DNA from: Brachybacterium sp. Z12
GTDB lineage: Bacteria; Actinomycetota; Actinomycetes; Actinomycetales; Dermabacteraceae
Assembly: GCF_014400405.1 (NCBI RefSeq)
Contig: NZ_CP060496.1
Coordinates: 3,447,915-3,511,914, forward strand
Direction of reading: 5' to 3'
Length of the DNA: 64,000 nucleotides
In this document: in pieces, positions 9,546 through 17,658 of the stretch
Numbering within the stretch: the stretch's first letter is position 1
Layout: the number at the start of each line of letters is the position of its first letter
Program-made: the position numbers and the translations under genes
Notes under the pieces: generated by a model
Told to the model about the DNA's origin: nothing
The model's database searches: none
The model's input: the letters and a program-made list of their open reading frames with translations, nothing else

Positions 9546-10313
9546 TCAGGGGCCCGCCTTCTCGAGGGCCTCGTCGATCTGCGCCACGAAGTGCGCGGTG
9601 GGCTGGGCGCCGACGCTGGGCGCCCCGCCGATGACGAACGAGGGGGTGGTGACGGCGCCGAGCTCGACGCCCTGCGCGGCGTGGTCCGCGATGGTGCGCG
9701 CGACCTCCTCGGAGCGGAGGTCCTCGGTGAACTGCCCGATGTCCAGGCCCAGCTCCTCCGCGAGATCGATCAGGGCCTGCTCGTCGAGCTGGGCGGTGGA
9801 GCGGATCTCGCCGTCCTCGAACAGGGCCTGCTGGTAGTCGCTGTGCCGGCCCTGCATGGCGGCGGCGAGGGAGGCGCGGGCGGCGCGCACCGAGTCTTCG
9901 CCGTAGACGTTCACGTCCCGCCATTCGATCCGCAGCTCGCCGCGGTCGACGTACTCGCGCAGCTCCGGAAGGGTCTCGTGTGTCCAGCGGGCGCAGTAGG
10001 GGCACTGGTAGTCGGTGAAGACGACCATCGCCACGGGCGCGTCGACCGGCCCTTCGGCCAGCGGGTCCGCGGCGTCGCGGGTCTCTGCGTTGCTGAGATC
10101 GGGCAGCGCCACCTCGGAGGGGTGCGGCAGGGCCTGCTCCTGGGCGATGGACTCGGCGGGCATTCCCCCGCTCTGCTCCTCCCCGGGCCGGGTCCACAGG
10201 ACGGCGCCGATGAGCAGTGCCGTCACGGCGAGGATCGCGGCCGGGACCAGGAAACGTCGCCGCGCAGGCAGCTGCTGCCTCGCACCCGGCTCGGGTGACT
10301 GCGCTGCGGTCAT
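9546..10313 (-). CDS. DsbA-like membrane-anchored thiol-disulfide oxidoreductase
   Basis: 255-residue protein with one N-terminal membrane anchor (FLVPAAILAVTALLIGAVLW) and an extracytoplasmic thioredoxin-fold domain. The active site is FTDYQCPYCARWTHETLPEL at about residue 115, a DsbA-like CPYC. The cis-Pro loop is TTPSFVIGG near residue 225. The helical insertion between them is typical of the DsbA/DSBA-oxidoreductase family (PF13462/PF01323). It is followed by ccdA and a lipoprotein gene. CcdA would keep this protein or a partner reduced; oxidase versus isomerase direction is not settled by sequence. Confidence 0.87.
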   Translation of the reverse strand: MTAAQSPEPGARQQLPARRRFLVPAAILAVTALLIGAVLWTRPGEEQSGGMPAESIAQEQALPHPSEVALPDLSNAETRDAADPLAEGPVDAPVAMVVFTDYQCPYCARWTHETLPELREYVDRGELRIEWRDVNVYGEDSVRAARASLAAAMQGRHSDYQQALFEDGEIRSTAQLDEQALIDLAEELGLDIGQFTEDLRSEEVARTIADHAAQGVELGAVTTPSFVIGGAPSVGAQPTAHFVAQIDEALEKAGP

Positions 10314-10372
10314 CTCGCCCCCACTCCTCCGGTTCTGCAGGTCACTGTGCCAGATCCGTACGGCGTCGGCTC

Positions 10373-10687
10373 TCAGCTGCCGAGTTCGACGAGCAGCACG
10401 CCGGCCGCGATCATCCCCATCCCGGCGAGCATCAGCGGGGTCAGCGCCTCCTGGAAGAGCACGCGGGAGAGCAGGGCGGTCAGGACGATCCCGGCGGCGG
10501 CCCACACCCCGTAGGCCACGCCGAGCGGCATCCCGGTCTGCAGCGCGCCGGAGAGCAGCGCGAAGGCGATGACGTAGCCGATGATCACCGGGACGTACCA
10601 GGCCCGCCGTCCCCCTGCGGCGACCCGCAGGGAGAGGGTGGAGGCGACCTCGGAGACCACCGCTCCGCACAGCAGCAGCCAGCTCAT
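10373..10687 (-). CDS. SMR-family efflux subunit
   Basis: 104 residues, four transmembrane helices, small multidrug resistance family. The essential membrane Glu is in LLCGAVVSEVASTLSLR (helix 1), and the helix-4 GxG-like packing region is AGMGMIAAGVLLVELGS. The start overlaps the stop of the upstream SMR gene, so the pair is probably an obligate heterodimer like EbrAB or YkkCD. It may export quaternary amines or guanidinium-type cations; the substrate is unknown. Confidence 0.85.
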   Translation of the reverse strand: MSWLLLCGAVVSEVASTLSLRVAAGGRRAWYVPVIIGYVIAFALLSGALQTGMPLGVAYGVWAAAGIVLTALLSRVLFQEALTPLMLAGMGMIAAGVLLVELGS

Positions 10688-11031
10688 GCGGCGGCCTCAC
10701 CAGCACGCCGAGCCCGCTGGGCGCCCAGTTCCACGAGCGCCACGCCCGCGGCGATCATCACGATGCCGCTGGCCTTCAGCACCGTGAATGCCTCCCCGAA
10801 CAGCAGCGCGGAGAGGATCGCGGTGAGCACCACGCCGCAGGCGGACCAGATCCCGTACGCCACGCCGAGCGCCATCCCGCGACGGAGCACCAGCGCGAGC
10901 AGCCCGAAGGAGGCGGCGTACCCGATCACGACCACGGCGTAGAGGGCGGGGTGGTCGAGGGCGCCGCGCAGGGAGAGGGTGGCGACGACCTCGGTGAGGA
11001 TCGCGCCGAAGAGCAGCAGCCAGGGGCTCAT
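10684..11031 (-). CDS. SMR-family efflux subunit, partner
   Basis: 115 residues with four transmembrane helices and the conserved Glu in LFGAILTEVVATLSLRGA. The C-terminal extension (GAQRARRAGEAAA) is basic and cytoplasmic, and is absent from its partner at 10373-10687. It overlaps both the TetR stop upstream and the second SMR start downstream, giving a three-gene coupled operon. It has the typical paired-SMR organisation under a dedicated repressor. Confidence 0.85.
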   Translation of the reverse strand: MSPWLLLFGAILTEVVATLSLRGALDHPALYAVVVIGYAASFGLLALVLRRGMALGVAYGIWSACGVVLTAILSALLFGEAFTVLKASGIVMIAAGVALVELGAQRARRAGEAAA

Positions 11032-11615
11032 GCCGCACCGTCCAGCAGCTCTGCGGCCAGGCCGCGGAGGGTCACAGCTTCCGCGGCGGAGGTCACGAGC
11101 AGGCCGCTGGCACGGTCGAACCAGAGCCCGTCGGCCATCAGGCGCACGGCGAGCAGCCGTCGGCGGCGGTCCGCAGTGGTTCCCGCGGGAACGTGGAGCC
11201 AGCGATCGACCTGCTCCTGCCAGCGCTCGGTGAGCGCGACGCGCAGCTTCGGGTCCGCGAAGATCACCAGGTCAGCGGGAGTGAGCAGCGCCTGGCCGGC
11301 CCAGTCGAAGTAGGCCAGGAACCGCTGGGTGGCGGTGGCATCGGCGAACACGGCATCGGCGGTGGCGGTCATGGCCTGCGCCATTCCCTGCTCGTAGCGG
11401 GCGGTGATGCGGTCCAGGACCGCGGTGAGCAGCTGCTCCTTGGTGGCGAAGTGGTACATCAGGCCGGGCTTGCTGACCTCTGCGGCGCGGGCGGCGGAGT
11501 CCAGGGTCAGAGTGCCGCCGGCGCCGAGGTGCGCTTCGGCGGCGTCGAGCATCGCCTCGCGGGCCGAGGGGCGGTGCGCAGGGCGTGCAGGGGCGTGCTG
11601 CGTGTCGGATGCCAA
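11028..11615 (-). CDS. TetR-family repressor of the SMR pair
   Basis: 195 residues. The DNA-binding domain reads REAMLDAAEAHLGAGGTLTL, then AARAAEVSKPGLMYHFATKE, the standard TetR helix-turn-helix. I chose the TTG at 11615 because AAGGAGGG sits 5-6 bases upstream; a longer reading from a TTG at 11657 would run through the operator. It is the first gene of an operon with two SMR genes and has a near-perfect 26-bp palindrome directly upstream. It likely senses the cationic substrate of the pump and represses its own operon. Confidence 0.87.
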   Translation of the reverse strand: MASDTQHAPARPAHRPSAREAMLDAAEAHLGAGGTLTLDSAARAAEVSKPGLMYHFATKEQLLTAVLDRITARYEQGMAQAMTATADAVFADATATQRFLAYFDWAGQALLTPADLVIFADPKLRVALTERWQEQVDRWLHVPAGTTADRRRRLLAVRLMADGLWFDRASGLLVTSAAEAVTLRGLAAELLDGAA

Positions 11616-11646
11616 GGGTCCCTCCTTCTCACGACGTCGACCAAGA

Positions 11647-11672
11647 TACTTTACCAACCGACTGGTGAAGTA
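11647..11672. promoter_or_regulatory. TetR operator, 26-bp palindrome
   Basis: The left half TACTTTACCAACC and the right half GACTGGTGAAGTA (its complement reads TACTTCACCAGTC) match at 10 of 13 positions. The palindrome begins 31 bases upstream of the TetR start. TTnACCA/TGGTnAA half-sites are typical of TetR-family operators. Confidence 0.75.
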
Positions 11673-11742
11673 ACTGTCCGGTCGAGCGTTCCGTGAATCC
11701 GCAGAGCTCGCAGGCTGGCACTGAGACCCTCCGTACCGACGC

Positions 11743-12453
11743 CTATCCGCGCGTCGGCGCCCAGCGGGCGATCTGGGCGGCGAGGTGCCCGGCGCCGTAG
11801 CCGTTGTCGATGTTGACCACGCCGATGCCGGGCGCGCAGGCCGAGAGCATGGTGAGCGCTGCGGTGACGCCTCCGCTGGCGACGCCGTAGCCGACGGAGG
11901 TGGGCAGGGCGACCACGGGGGCGCTGATCTGCCCGGCGACCACGGTGGGCAGCGCCCCGTCCATGCCGGCGGCGACCACCACGCAGGCGGCCTCCCGCAG
12001 CTCGGGCAGGCGGGACTGCAGGCGGTGCAGGCCCGCGATACCGATGTCGGCGATCAGCCGGGTGGGGCGGCCGAGGTAGCGGGCGGTGAGCTCGGCCTCA
12101 CGGGCCACGGGCAGGTCGCTGGTGCCGGCGGAGGCCACGATGACCAGTCCGCCGGTCGGCTCCGGCGGCGCGGCGGGCCAGGCGAGCAGCCGCGCGCCTG
12201 CGTCATGGAACGCACCCGGCAGCGCCGCGAGCACCGCCTCGGCGCGGTCGGCGTCAGCGCGGGTGAAGAGCACCGGGCCGAGCCCTTCATGCCCCTCGGC
12301 CTCCAGGCGGGCGTACTCCGCGGCGATCGCGGCGACCTGCTCGACGCTCTTGGCGTCGCACAGCACCGCCTCGGGCGCCCCGCGGCGCAGGGCGCGATCC
12401 AGGTCGAGATCGAGGAATCCGTCGATCTTCCCGTCCGCCGGTCCTTCAGCCAC
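11743..12453 (-). CDS. larB: LarB, nickel-pincer cofactor carboxylase/hydrolase
   Basis: 236 residues from a GTG start at 12453. LarB carboxylates and hydrolyses nicotinic acid adenine dinucleotide in the first step of nickel-pincer nucleotide synthesis. The C-terminal half has the AIR-carboxylase-like (PurE-like) pattern: VASAGTSDLPVAREAELTA, then VVVAAGMDGALPTVVAGQIS, then ALPTSVGYGVASGGVTAALTM. The N-terminal half is KIDGFLDLDLDRALRRGAPE. The start overlaps the end of larE by 8 bases. The order larA-larE-larB on one strand marks a nickel-pincer operon. Confidence 0.92.
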   Translation of the reverse strand: MAEGPADGKIDGFLDLDLDRALRRGAPEAVLCDAKSVEQVAAIAAEYARLEAEGHEGLGPVLFTRADADRAEAVLAALPGAFHDAGARLLAWPAAPPEPTGGLVIVASAGTSDLPVAREAELTARYLGRPTRLIADIGIAGLHRLQSRLPELREAACVVVAAGMDGALPTVVAGQISAPVVALPTSVGYGVASGGVTAALTMLSACAPGIGVVNIDNGYGAGHLAAQIARWAPTRG

Positions 12454-13301
12454 GGTCGCCCTGGCCGAGGATCTGGAGCGAGAACAGGCCGGAGCGGATG
12501 CCGTCGAGGTCGATCGTGACGTGCGCGAAGCCGGTCTCCTTGCCGGCGGCGACGAGCGCCGCCCGGATCTCCGGCTCCATGGCGCGCGCGAGCTCCTCGG
12601 TGGGCAGCTCGATGCGGCCGACGGCCCCGTGGTGGCGCACCCGACAGTCGCTGAAGCCCTGCTCGTAGACGGCATCCTCGAGGTCGTCGATCTGGCGGAG
12701 CTTCAGGGGGTGACGGGCTCGCCGAAGGGGACGCGCGAGGCGAGGCAGGGGGCGGCGGGCTTGTCCGCGACCGGGAGCGAGAGCTGGCGCGCGACCTCGC
12801 GCACCTGGGACTTCGTCATGCCGACGGCGGACATCGGGCGCAGCACGCGCGGTGGCGCTTCGCGGCGCCGGCGCCGGGACGGTCGTGCCGGGTGGCGTCG
12901 TCGGCGTTCTCTCCGTAGGCGACGGCGTCCAGTCTCTGGGCGCCGACCACGTCGTCACCGATGCGGGTGAACAGCTCGTCCTTGCAATGGAAGCATCGGG
13001 AGCCGTCGTTCTTCTGGTACTCGGGGTTCTCGCCCTCATGGGTGAACACCTCGACCACCGGGGCCCCGATCACCTCGGCGACCTGGTGGGCCAGGCGCCG
13101 CTCGCGGCGGGCGAGGGATGGGGAGACGCCCAGCAGGGCGACGACGCTCTGCGCGCCGAGCGCGCGCACGGCGAGGGCGAGCAGGGTCGCCGAGTCGACG
13201 CCGCCGGAGTAGGCGACGCCCAGGCGCCCCACGCCCGCGAACTCGGCGGAGACGGCGTCGGCGATCTCGAGCGCCTCCCCGCCCAGGCGCTCCGGGGTCA
13301 T
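12446..13301 (-). CDS. larE: LarE, ATP-dependent sacrificial sulfur transferase (two frameshifts)
   Basis: PP-loop enzyme that adenylates the pyridinium biscarboxylate and inserts sulfur. The PP-loop is VAYSGGVDSATLLAL near residue 30. SRCFHCKDELF near residue 95 is characteristic of the family. KPAAPCLASRVPFGEP carries a cysteine at the position I expect for the sacrificial Cys of the single-sulfur type of LarE. Breaks lie near 12855 (GTG missing a G) and 12712 (C5 to C6); after correction about 286 residues, normal length. A GTG overlapping the larA stop at 13404 starts a short open stretch that would join only with a further indel, so I use the ATG at 13301. Confidence 0.87.
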
Positions 13302-13400
13302 CGCGGTGACCTCAAAGCCGGGATGGCCCGGCGAGAACAGGGAGGCGGGCCGACGGGGCCTGGCCGAGGGTGAGCGGGACCGGACGCTGGGACGTGCTGG

Positions 13401-14756
13401 TCACGCGCTCTGCTCCGTCGCGCCGTCACGCTCGGAGGCGAGGCGGAACAGCACCTCACCGGCATGATCGATCACCAGGGTGTCGGGGTCGTTGCGCAGC
13501 GCCTCGATGTCGAGGGAGGCGGGATCCATATGGAGGACGTTGTAGACCTCGCACTCCTCCTTCGAGATCGACGTGGCGAAGTAGCGGTTCACCCGCTGCT
13601 TCTCCTCCCCCGTCTCGGGGTCGTAGGTGCCGAGCCCCGTGACGTGGGTGGAGTGGGCGAGCTCGCCCCAGGGGTGGTCCTTGAACCGGTCCCACTGCTT
13701 CGTGAAGTACTCGATGTTGTGATAGCCGATCTCGCGGATGCCGGGGTGCATCGCGGCGACCTCGGTGATGTGCGGGGCGTAGATGATCACGTCACCCCCG
13801 TCGGCGCAGACGGGCTCGGACTTGTAGAAGCCCTTCGCCCCGGTCCACATGTCGTCGTACATCTCCGGCACCAGCGCGACGATCCGCTTGTAGGGCTTGT
13901 CCACGTAGGTGATGTGGGTCTGTGCGGAGATCTTCGCCATCGCGGCCCAGGCTGCCTGCGGGTCGCCGAACGCGATCGCGTTGAGCTCCTGGCCGCCCGA
14001 GAGGACATCCATGGTGAACGCGAACTTGGCGGCGTCGATGAGCTCGCTGGCAGCGTCGATCAGCTGGCGCACCGGGGTGATGCCGAGGGTGCCGATGATG
14101 CGGCTGGCGGTGATCAGTGCACCCACCCAGTGGGAGATGTCGATGACGTCATGCACCGAGCAGCCGGGGAAGAAGTACTTGTTGCCGCCGGAGAAGCCGA
14201 CGACTTCGTGCGGGAACACCGGGCCGACGATGAGGTTCACGTCGGCCTCGGCGACGAGCTTGTTGATCTTCACGCGCATAGGGATGTCAGTGAGGAGGCC
14301 CCCGGTGAGCTCGCCGATCCGCTCGGCGGGGATCTCCCCGAGATCCGCGATCTGGGTGGGGTCGTCCCAGGCGTGGTTGAGGACGGTCCACTCGGGGTAG
14401 GTGGCCTTCGCGCCACGCTCGGTGGCGCCGAGCAGCGTGTCGATCGCCTCCTCGCTCATCGCGGCGTGGGTGCCCAGCGCGATCAGCACGGTGACAGAGG
14501 AGGCGCGACCAGCGAGCGCGTCGTGGATCGCGGGCAGCACCTTGGGCAGGGGGACGGAGCGGGTGCCGTCGGGGATGATCAGGCACACGGACTTGCCGTC
14601 GTAGTCGGTGGCGGCGAGGTTCTCGGCGACGAAGCCGCGGATCTGCTCATCGGTGAGCATGCCCTCGGGGCCGCCCAGGAGCGCGGCGCGTTCGGCCAGG
14701 CCCTCGGGGATCGGCGCGATCGTCGGACCCGAACTCTGCTGCGATGTCTGGCTCAT
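13401..14756 (-). CDS. larA: LarA-family nickel-pincer-dependent racemase/epimerase
   Basis: 451 residues, intact. The residues that hold the nickel-pincer cofactor in Lactiplantibacillus plantarum LarA are present with the same spacing: LGTHAAMSEE (catalytic His), then PHEVVGFSGGNKYFFPGC, where the His and Lys are ten residues apart, then DISHW, with the His sixteen residues after the Lys. LarA homologues act on several 2-hydroxyacids, so lactate racemase is only one option. It heads the larA-larE-larB operon. No lactate permease or dehydrogenase gene lies alongside, and larC is 14 kb away. Confidence 0.88.
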   Translation of the reverse strand: MSQTSQQSSGPTIAPIPEGLAERAALLGGPEGMLTDEQIRGFVAENLAATDYDGKSVCLIIPDGTRSVPLPKVLPAIHDALAGRASSVTVLIALGTHAAMSEEAIDTLLGATERGAKATYPEWTVLNHAWDDPTQIADLGEIPAERIGELTGGLLTDIPMRVKINKLVAEADVNLIVGPVFPHEVVGFSGGNKYFFPGCSVHDVIDISHWVGALITASRIIGTLGITPVRQLIDAASELIDAAKFAFTMDVLSGGQELNAIAFGDPQAAWAAMAKISAQTHITYVDKPYKRIVALVPEMYDDMWTGAKGFYKSEPVCADGGDVIIYAPHITEVAAMHPGIREIGYHNIEYFTKQWDRFKDHPWGELAHSTHVTGLGTYDPETGEEKQRVNRYFATSISKEECEVYNVLHMDPASLDIEALRNDPDTLVIDHAGEVLFRLASERDGATEQSA

Positions 14757-14844
14757 CGCTCCACTATGCGCCGTCTGACCTGGGACCGACAAGGACGGCC
14801 CGGCTGTTGCCATCGCGGCGGGGCGCGAGCCGGCAGCCCCCGCC

Positions 14845-15189
14845 TCAGCGCGCGCAGTCGATGCAGGTGGTCGCCTCGGGCCGGGCGGCGAGCCGGGCCG
14901 GGGCGATCGGGCCGCCGCAGCTCTCGCAGCGCCCGTCGGTGCCCTCGGCGAGACGCTGCGCCGCCTCATCGATCCCGGTGAGCGCCTCGCTGCGGGCCAG
15001 GCGCAGACCTTCGAGGCGCGACCACTGCGCGGAGAGCGGCACCCCGTCGGGGTCGTGCTCGTCGTCATCTGCCACACCCTCGCGGGTGCGGCGCAGCGCG
15101 GCGAGCTCCTGCTCGACCTCGCGCAGCTGGGCGAGCACCTCGCGCCGCCTGGCGGCGAGCTGCTCAGCGCGGTCTCGGGGAACGTTCAT
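14845..15189 (-). CDS. DksA/TraR-type zinc-finger protein
   Basis: 114 residues. The N-terminus (AEQLAARRREVLAQLREVEQ) is a predicted coiled coil. The C-terminus has a four-cysteine zinc finger, CESCGG near residue 90 and TCIDC at the end, as in DksA/TraR/YteA proteins. In proteobacteria DksA binds the RNA polymerase secondary channel; actinobacterial short versions are less well understood. It begins with MNVPRDRAEQ at 15189. The longer open frame upstream has no conserved content. It stands alone between larA and the CstR-like gene, with about 190 unassigned bases upstream. Confidence 0.75.
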   Translation of the reverse strand: MNVPRDRAEQLAARRREVLAQLREVEQELAALRRTREGVADDDEHDPDGVPLSAQWSRLEGLRLARSEALTGIDEAAQRLAEGTDGRCESCGGPIAPARLAARPEATTCIDCAR

Positions 15190-15377
15190 GGCCCCATCGT
15201 GCACCCGGCCGCCGCCGGATGTGCGCCGGGGCCTGTTCTCGTGCGCGTCACCGACGAGGCGCTGGTCACCGACGGTCCCTGAACCGGGCGACCGCGGCGG
15301 CGATGGCGTCGGACTGCGAGGGGTCCCGGGCGGAGCTCGCCCCGGCGGCGGCGTCGGCCGCGAACGGAGTCGGACAC

Positions 15378-15770
<393 letters not shown>

Positions 15771-15782
15771 TCAGGAGAAACC

Positions 15783-17208
15783 ATGCTTCTCGAACGCATC
15801 TATGACGAGGATCTGGCGCAGGCCAGCTACCTCATCGGCTGTCAGGCCCGCGGGGAGGCGCTGGTGGTGGATCCGCGCCGCGACATCCAGGTGTACCTGG
15901 ACCTCGCCGCCCACCACGGCATGCGCATCACGGCCGTCACCGAGACCCATATCCACGCGGACTTCCTCTCCGGCACCCGGGAGCTCGCCGCCGCCACCGG
16001 CGCCACCGCCTACGTCTCGGGCGAGGGCGGCGAGGAGTGGCAGTACGGCTTCGAGGCCGAGCGCCTGCTCGACGGGGACACCATCGCCCTCGGCAACGTC
16101 ACGATCACCGCCCGCCACACCCCGGGCCACACGCCTGAGCACCTCTCCTACCTGGTCACCGACGGTGCGGTCACCGATGAGCCGGGTTACTACCTCACCG
16201 GCGACTTCGTGTTCTCGGGCGATCTGGGCCGCCCGGACCTGCTGGACGAGGCCGTGGGCATGGAGGACACCCGCTTCGCCGGGGCCAAGCAGCTGTTCGC
16301 CTCACTGAAGAACGCCTTCCTCACCGTGCCGGACCACGTGCAGGTCTTCCCCGGCCACGGCGCAGGCTCCGCCTGCGGCAAGGCGCTGGGCGCCCTGCCC
16401 TCGACCACCGTGGGCTACGAGCGCCGCTTCGCCTGGTGGGCTCCCTATCTCGCCGCCGACGACGAGCAGGGATTCCTCGACGAGCTGCTCGACGGCCAGC
16501 CCGACGCCCACGCCTACTTCGCCCGCATGAAGCGCCAGAACACCCTCGGTCCCGCCCTGCTCGGCGAGCGCACCGCGCCGCGCGAGGTGAGCGCCGAGGA
16601 GCTGACGCGCGGCCTCGAGGACGGCTCCCTCGCCCTGGTGGACACCCGCCCCGTGGCCGAGGTGCATGCCGGGACCGTGCCGGGCGCGCTGAGCATCCCC
16701 TCGCTCGGGAAGGCCGCGACCCACATCGGCTGGGCCTTCGATCCGGAGTCCGACGACGCCGAGCTGGTGGTCCTGGCCGACAGCGCCGAGCTGGCGCGCG
16801 AGTACGCCGACCACTTCGTGCGCGTGGGCGTGGACTCCCTGACCGGCCGGATCGACACGCTCGCGGGCCTGCCCAGCGCCGTGCCGCAGGTGGTCTCCCC
16901 TGCGGAGATCGAGGCGCTGCGCGGCGAGGAGGGCACGGCCCTGCTGCTGGATGTGCGCAATCGCAGCGAGCACTCCGCCGGCACGATCCCGGGCGCCGAG
17001 CAGCTCTCGGCCGGCAAGGTGCTCTTCCACCGCGACCAGCTCCCCTCCCCGAGGCGGGGCGCCTGGTCACCTTCTGCCAGTCCGGGCTGCGCAACTCCGT
17101 GGCCGTCTCGGCGCTGCGCCGCGCCGGCCACGATGTGGTCGAGGTCGAGGGCAGCTACGCCGGCTGGGCCCGCTGGGCCGCCGAGAACCAGTCCGCCACC
17201 ACCCCTGA
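15783..17208 (+). CDS. CstB-like persulfide dioxygenase-rhodanese fusion (frameshift; 3' end uncertain)
   Basis: Begins MLLERIYDEDLAQASYLIG at 15783 after CAGGAG. Residues 1-250 are a metallo-beta-lactamase persulfide dioxygenase domain: THIHADFLSGTREL, then HTPGHTPEHLSYLV, then LTGDFVFSGDLGRPDL, then VFPGHGAGSACGK. Next is a pseudo-rhodanese domain (ALVDTRPVAEVHAGTVPGA) without the active cysteine, then a catalytic rhodanese domain with LLLDVRNRSEHSAGTIPGAE and the active Cys in VTFCQSGLRNS. This is the domain order of CstB. A C4 to C5 correction at about 17051 joins the last domain. After AGWARWAAENQ the frame runs on into the next gene, so a second error near 17195 is likely and I place the end at 17208. 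It detoxifies sulfane sulfur to sulfite/thiosulfate. Confidence 0.82.
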
Positions 17209-17229
17209 CACCCCCGAGAGGACACCACC

Positions 17230-17391
17230 ATGTGCCGAGCAGTCACCTGCAGGACGTGCGGCAAGACCACCTGGGCCGGCTGTGGCCAGCACGTCGACTC
17301 GGTCATTAGCGACGTCGCGCCGACGGAGCGCTGCGAGGGCCACGAGAAGGCTCCCGTCACGGGCTTCCTCTCGCGCCTGTTCGGTCGCTGA
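17230..17391 (+). CDS. Small cysteine-rich protein
   Basis: 53 residues from ATG 17230: MCRAVTCRTCGKTTWAGCG followed by QHVDSVISDVAPTERCEGH and ending TGFLSRLFGR. Six cysteines and two histidines suggest a small metal-binding fold. Proteins with this CRAVTCxxCGKTTWxGCGxHV pattern occur widely in actinobacteria; I know of no assigned function. It directly follows the persulfide dioxygenase-rhodanese gene. The length and conserved pattern make it a real gene, although it lies inside a longer open frame on the same strand. Confidence 0.75.
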   Translation: MCRAVTCRTCGKTTWAGCGQHVDSVISDVAPTERCEGHEKAPVTGFLSRLFGR

Positions 17392-17400
17392 GCGGCACCG

Positions 17401-17545
17401 GATGTCCGGCTGGGGGCCGCCCACTCCCGCAAGATCGCCCGCGGCCTGCAGCGGCTCGGCTCCCCGCCCGAGATGATCGAGCACCGCACCGAGCACGTCG
17501 AGGCCGACGCGGTCCATGAGCCGCTCGCGGTGCGCCGGGCGTGCC
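17401..17545 (+). pseudogene. Remnant of a heme-oxygenase-like iron-containing redox enzyme
   Basis: One frame reads [20 protein letters not shown], then [20 protein letters not shown], then LAVRRAC. The RRLG...[10 protein letters not shown] pattern resembles the C-terminal metal-binding helix of actinobacterial iron-containing redox (heme-oxygenase-like) proteins. The rest of such a gene is absent. The frame stays open into the permease gene downstream, but nothing conserved lies between. The family call is from memory of the motif and is moderate. The rest of 17546-17658 shows nothing recognisable. Confidence 0.4.
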
Positions 17546-17658
17546 AGCCTGGACGAGAGGTGGGAGTGGTCGAACGCACGTCCCGATCCGGCCCCCACGG
17601 ACGTACCGTGTCGGAGGCACAAGAGGTGCCTTCTCGCGATCCCCGGAGCCTCCTCACG

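Noticed and set aside
8012..9634. Long plus-strand open frame (540 codons) across the lipoprotein and ccdA genes
   Set aside because: Antisense to two recognisable genes, Arg/Gly/Gln-rich low-complexity product, no motif; a by-product of high GC content.
11615..11657. Longer TetR start at TTG 11657
   Set aside because: It would run through the operator palindrome, and only TTG 11615 has a strong ribosome site.
13301..13404. GTG at 13404 as the larE start (overlapping the larA stop)
   Set aside because: The frame stops after about 30 codons and would join larE only with an additional indel; larE is complete from ATG 13301.
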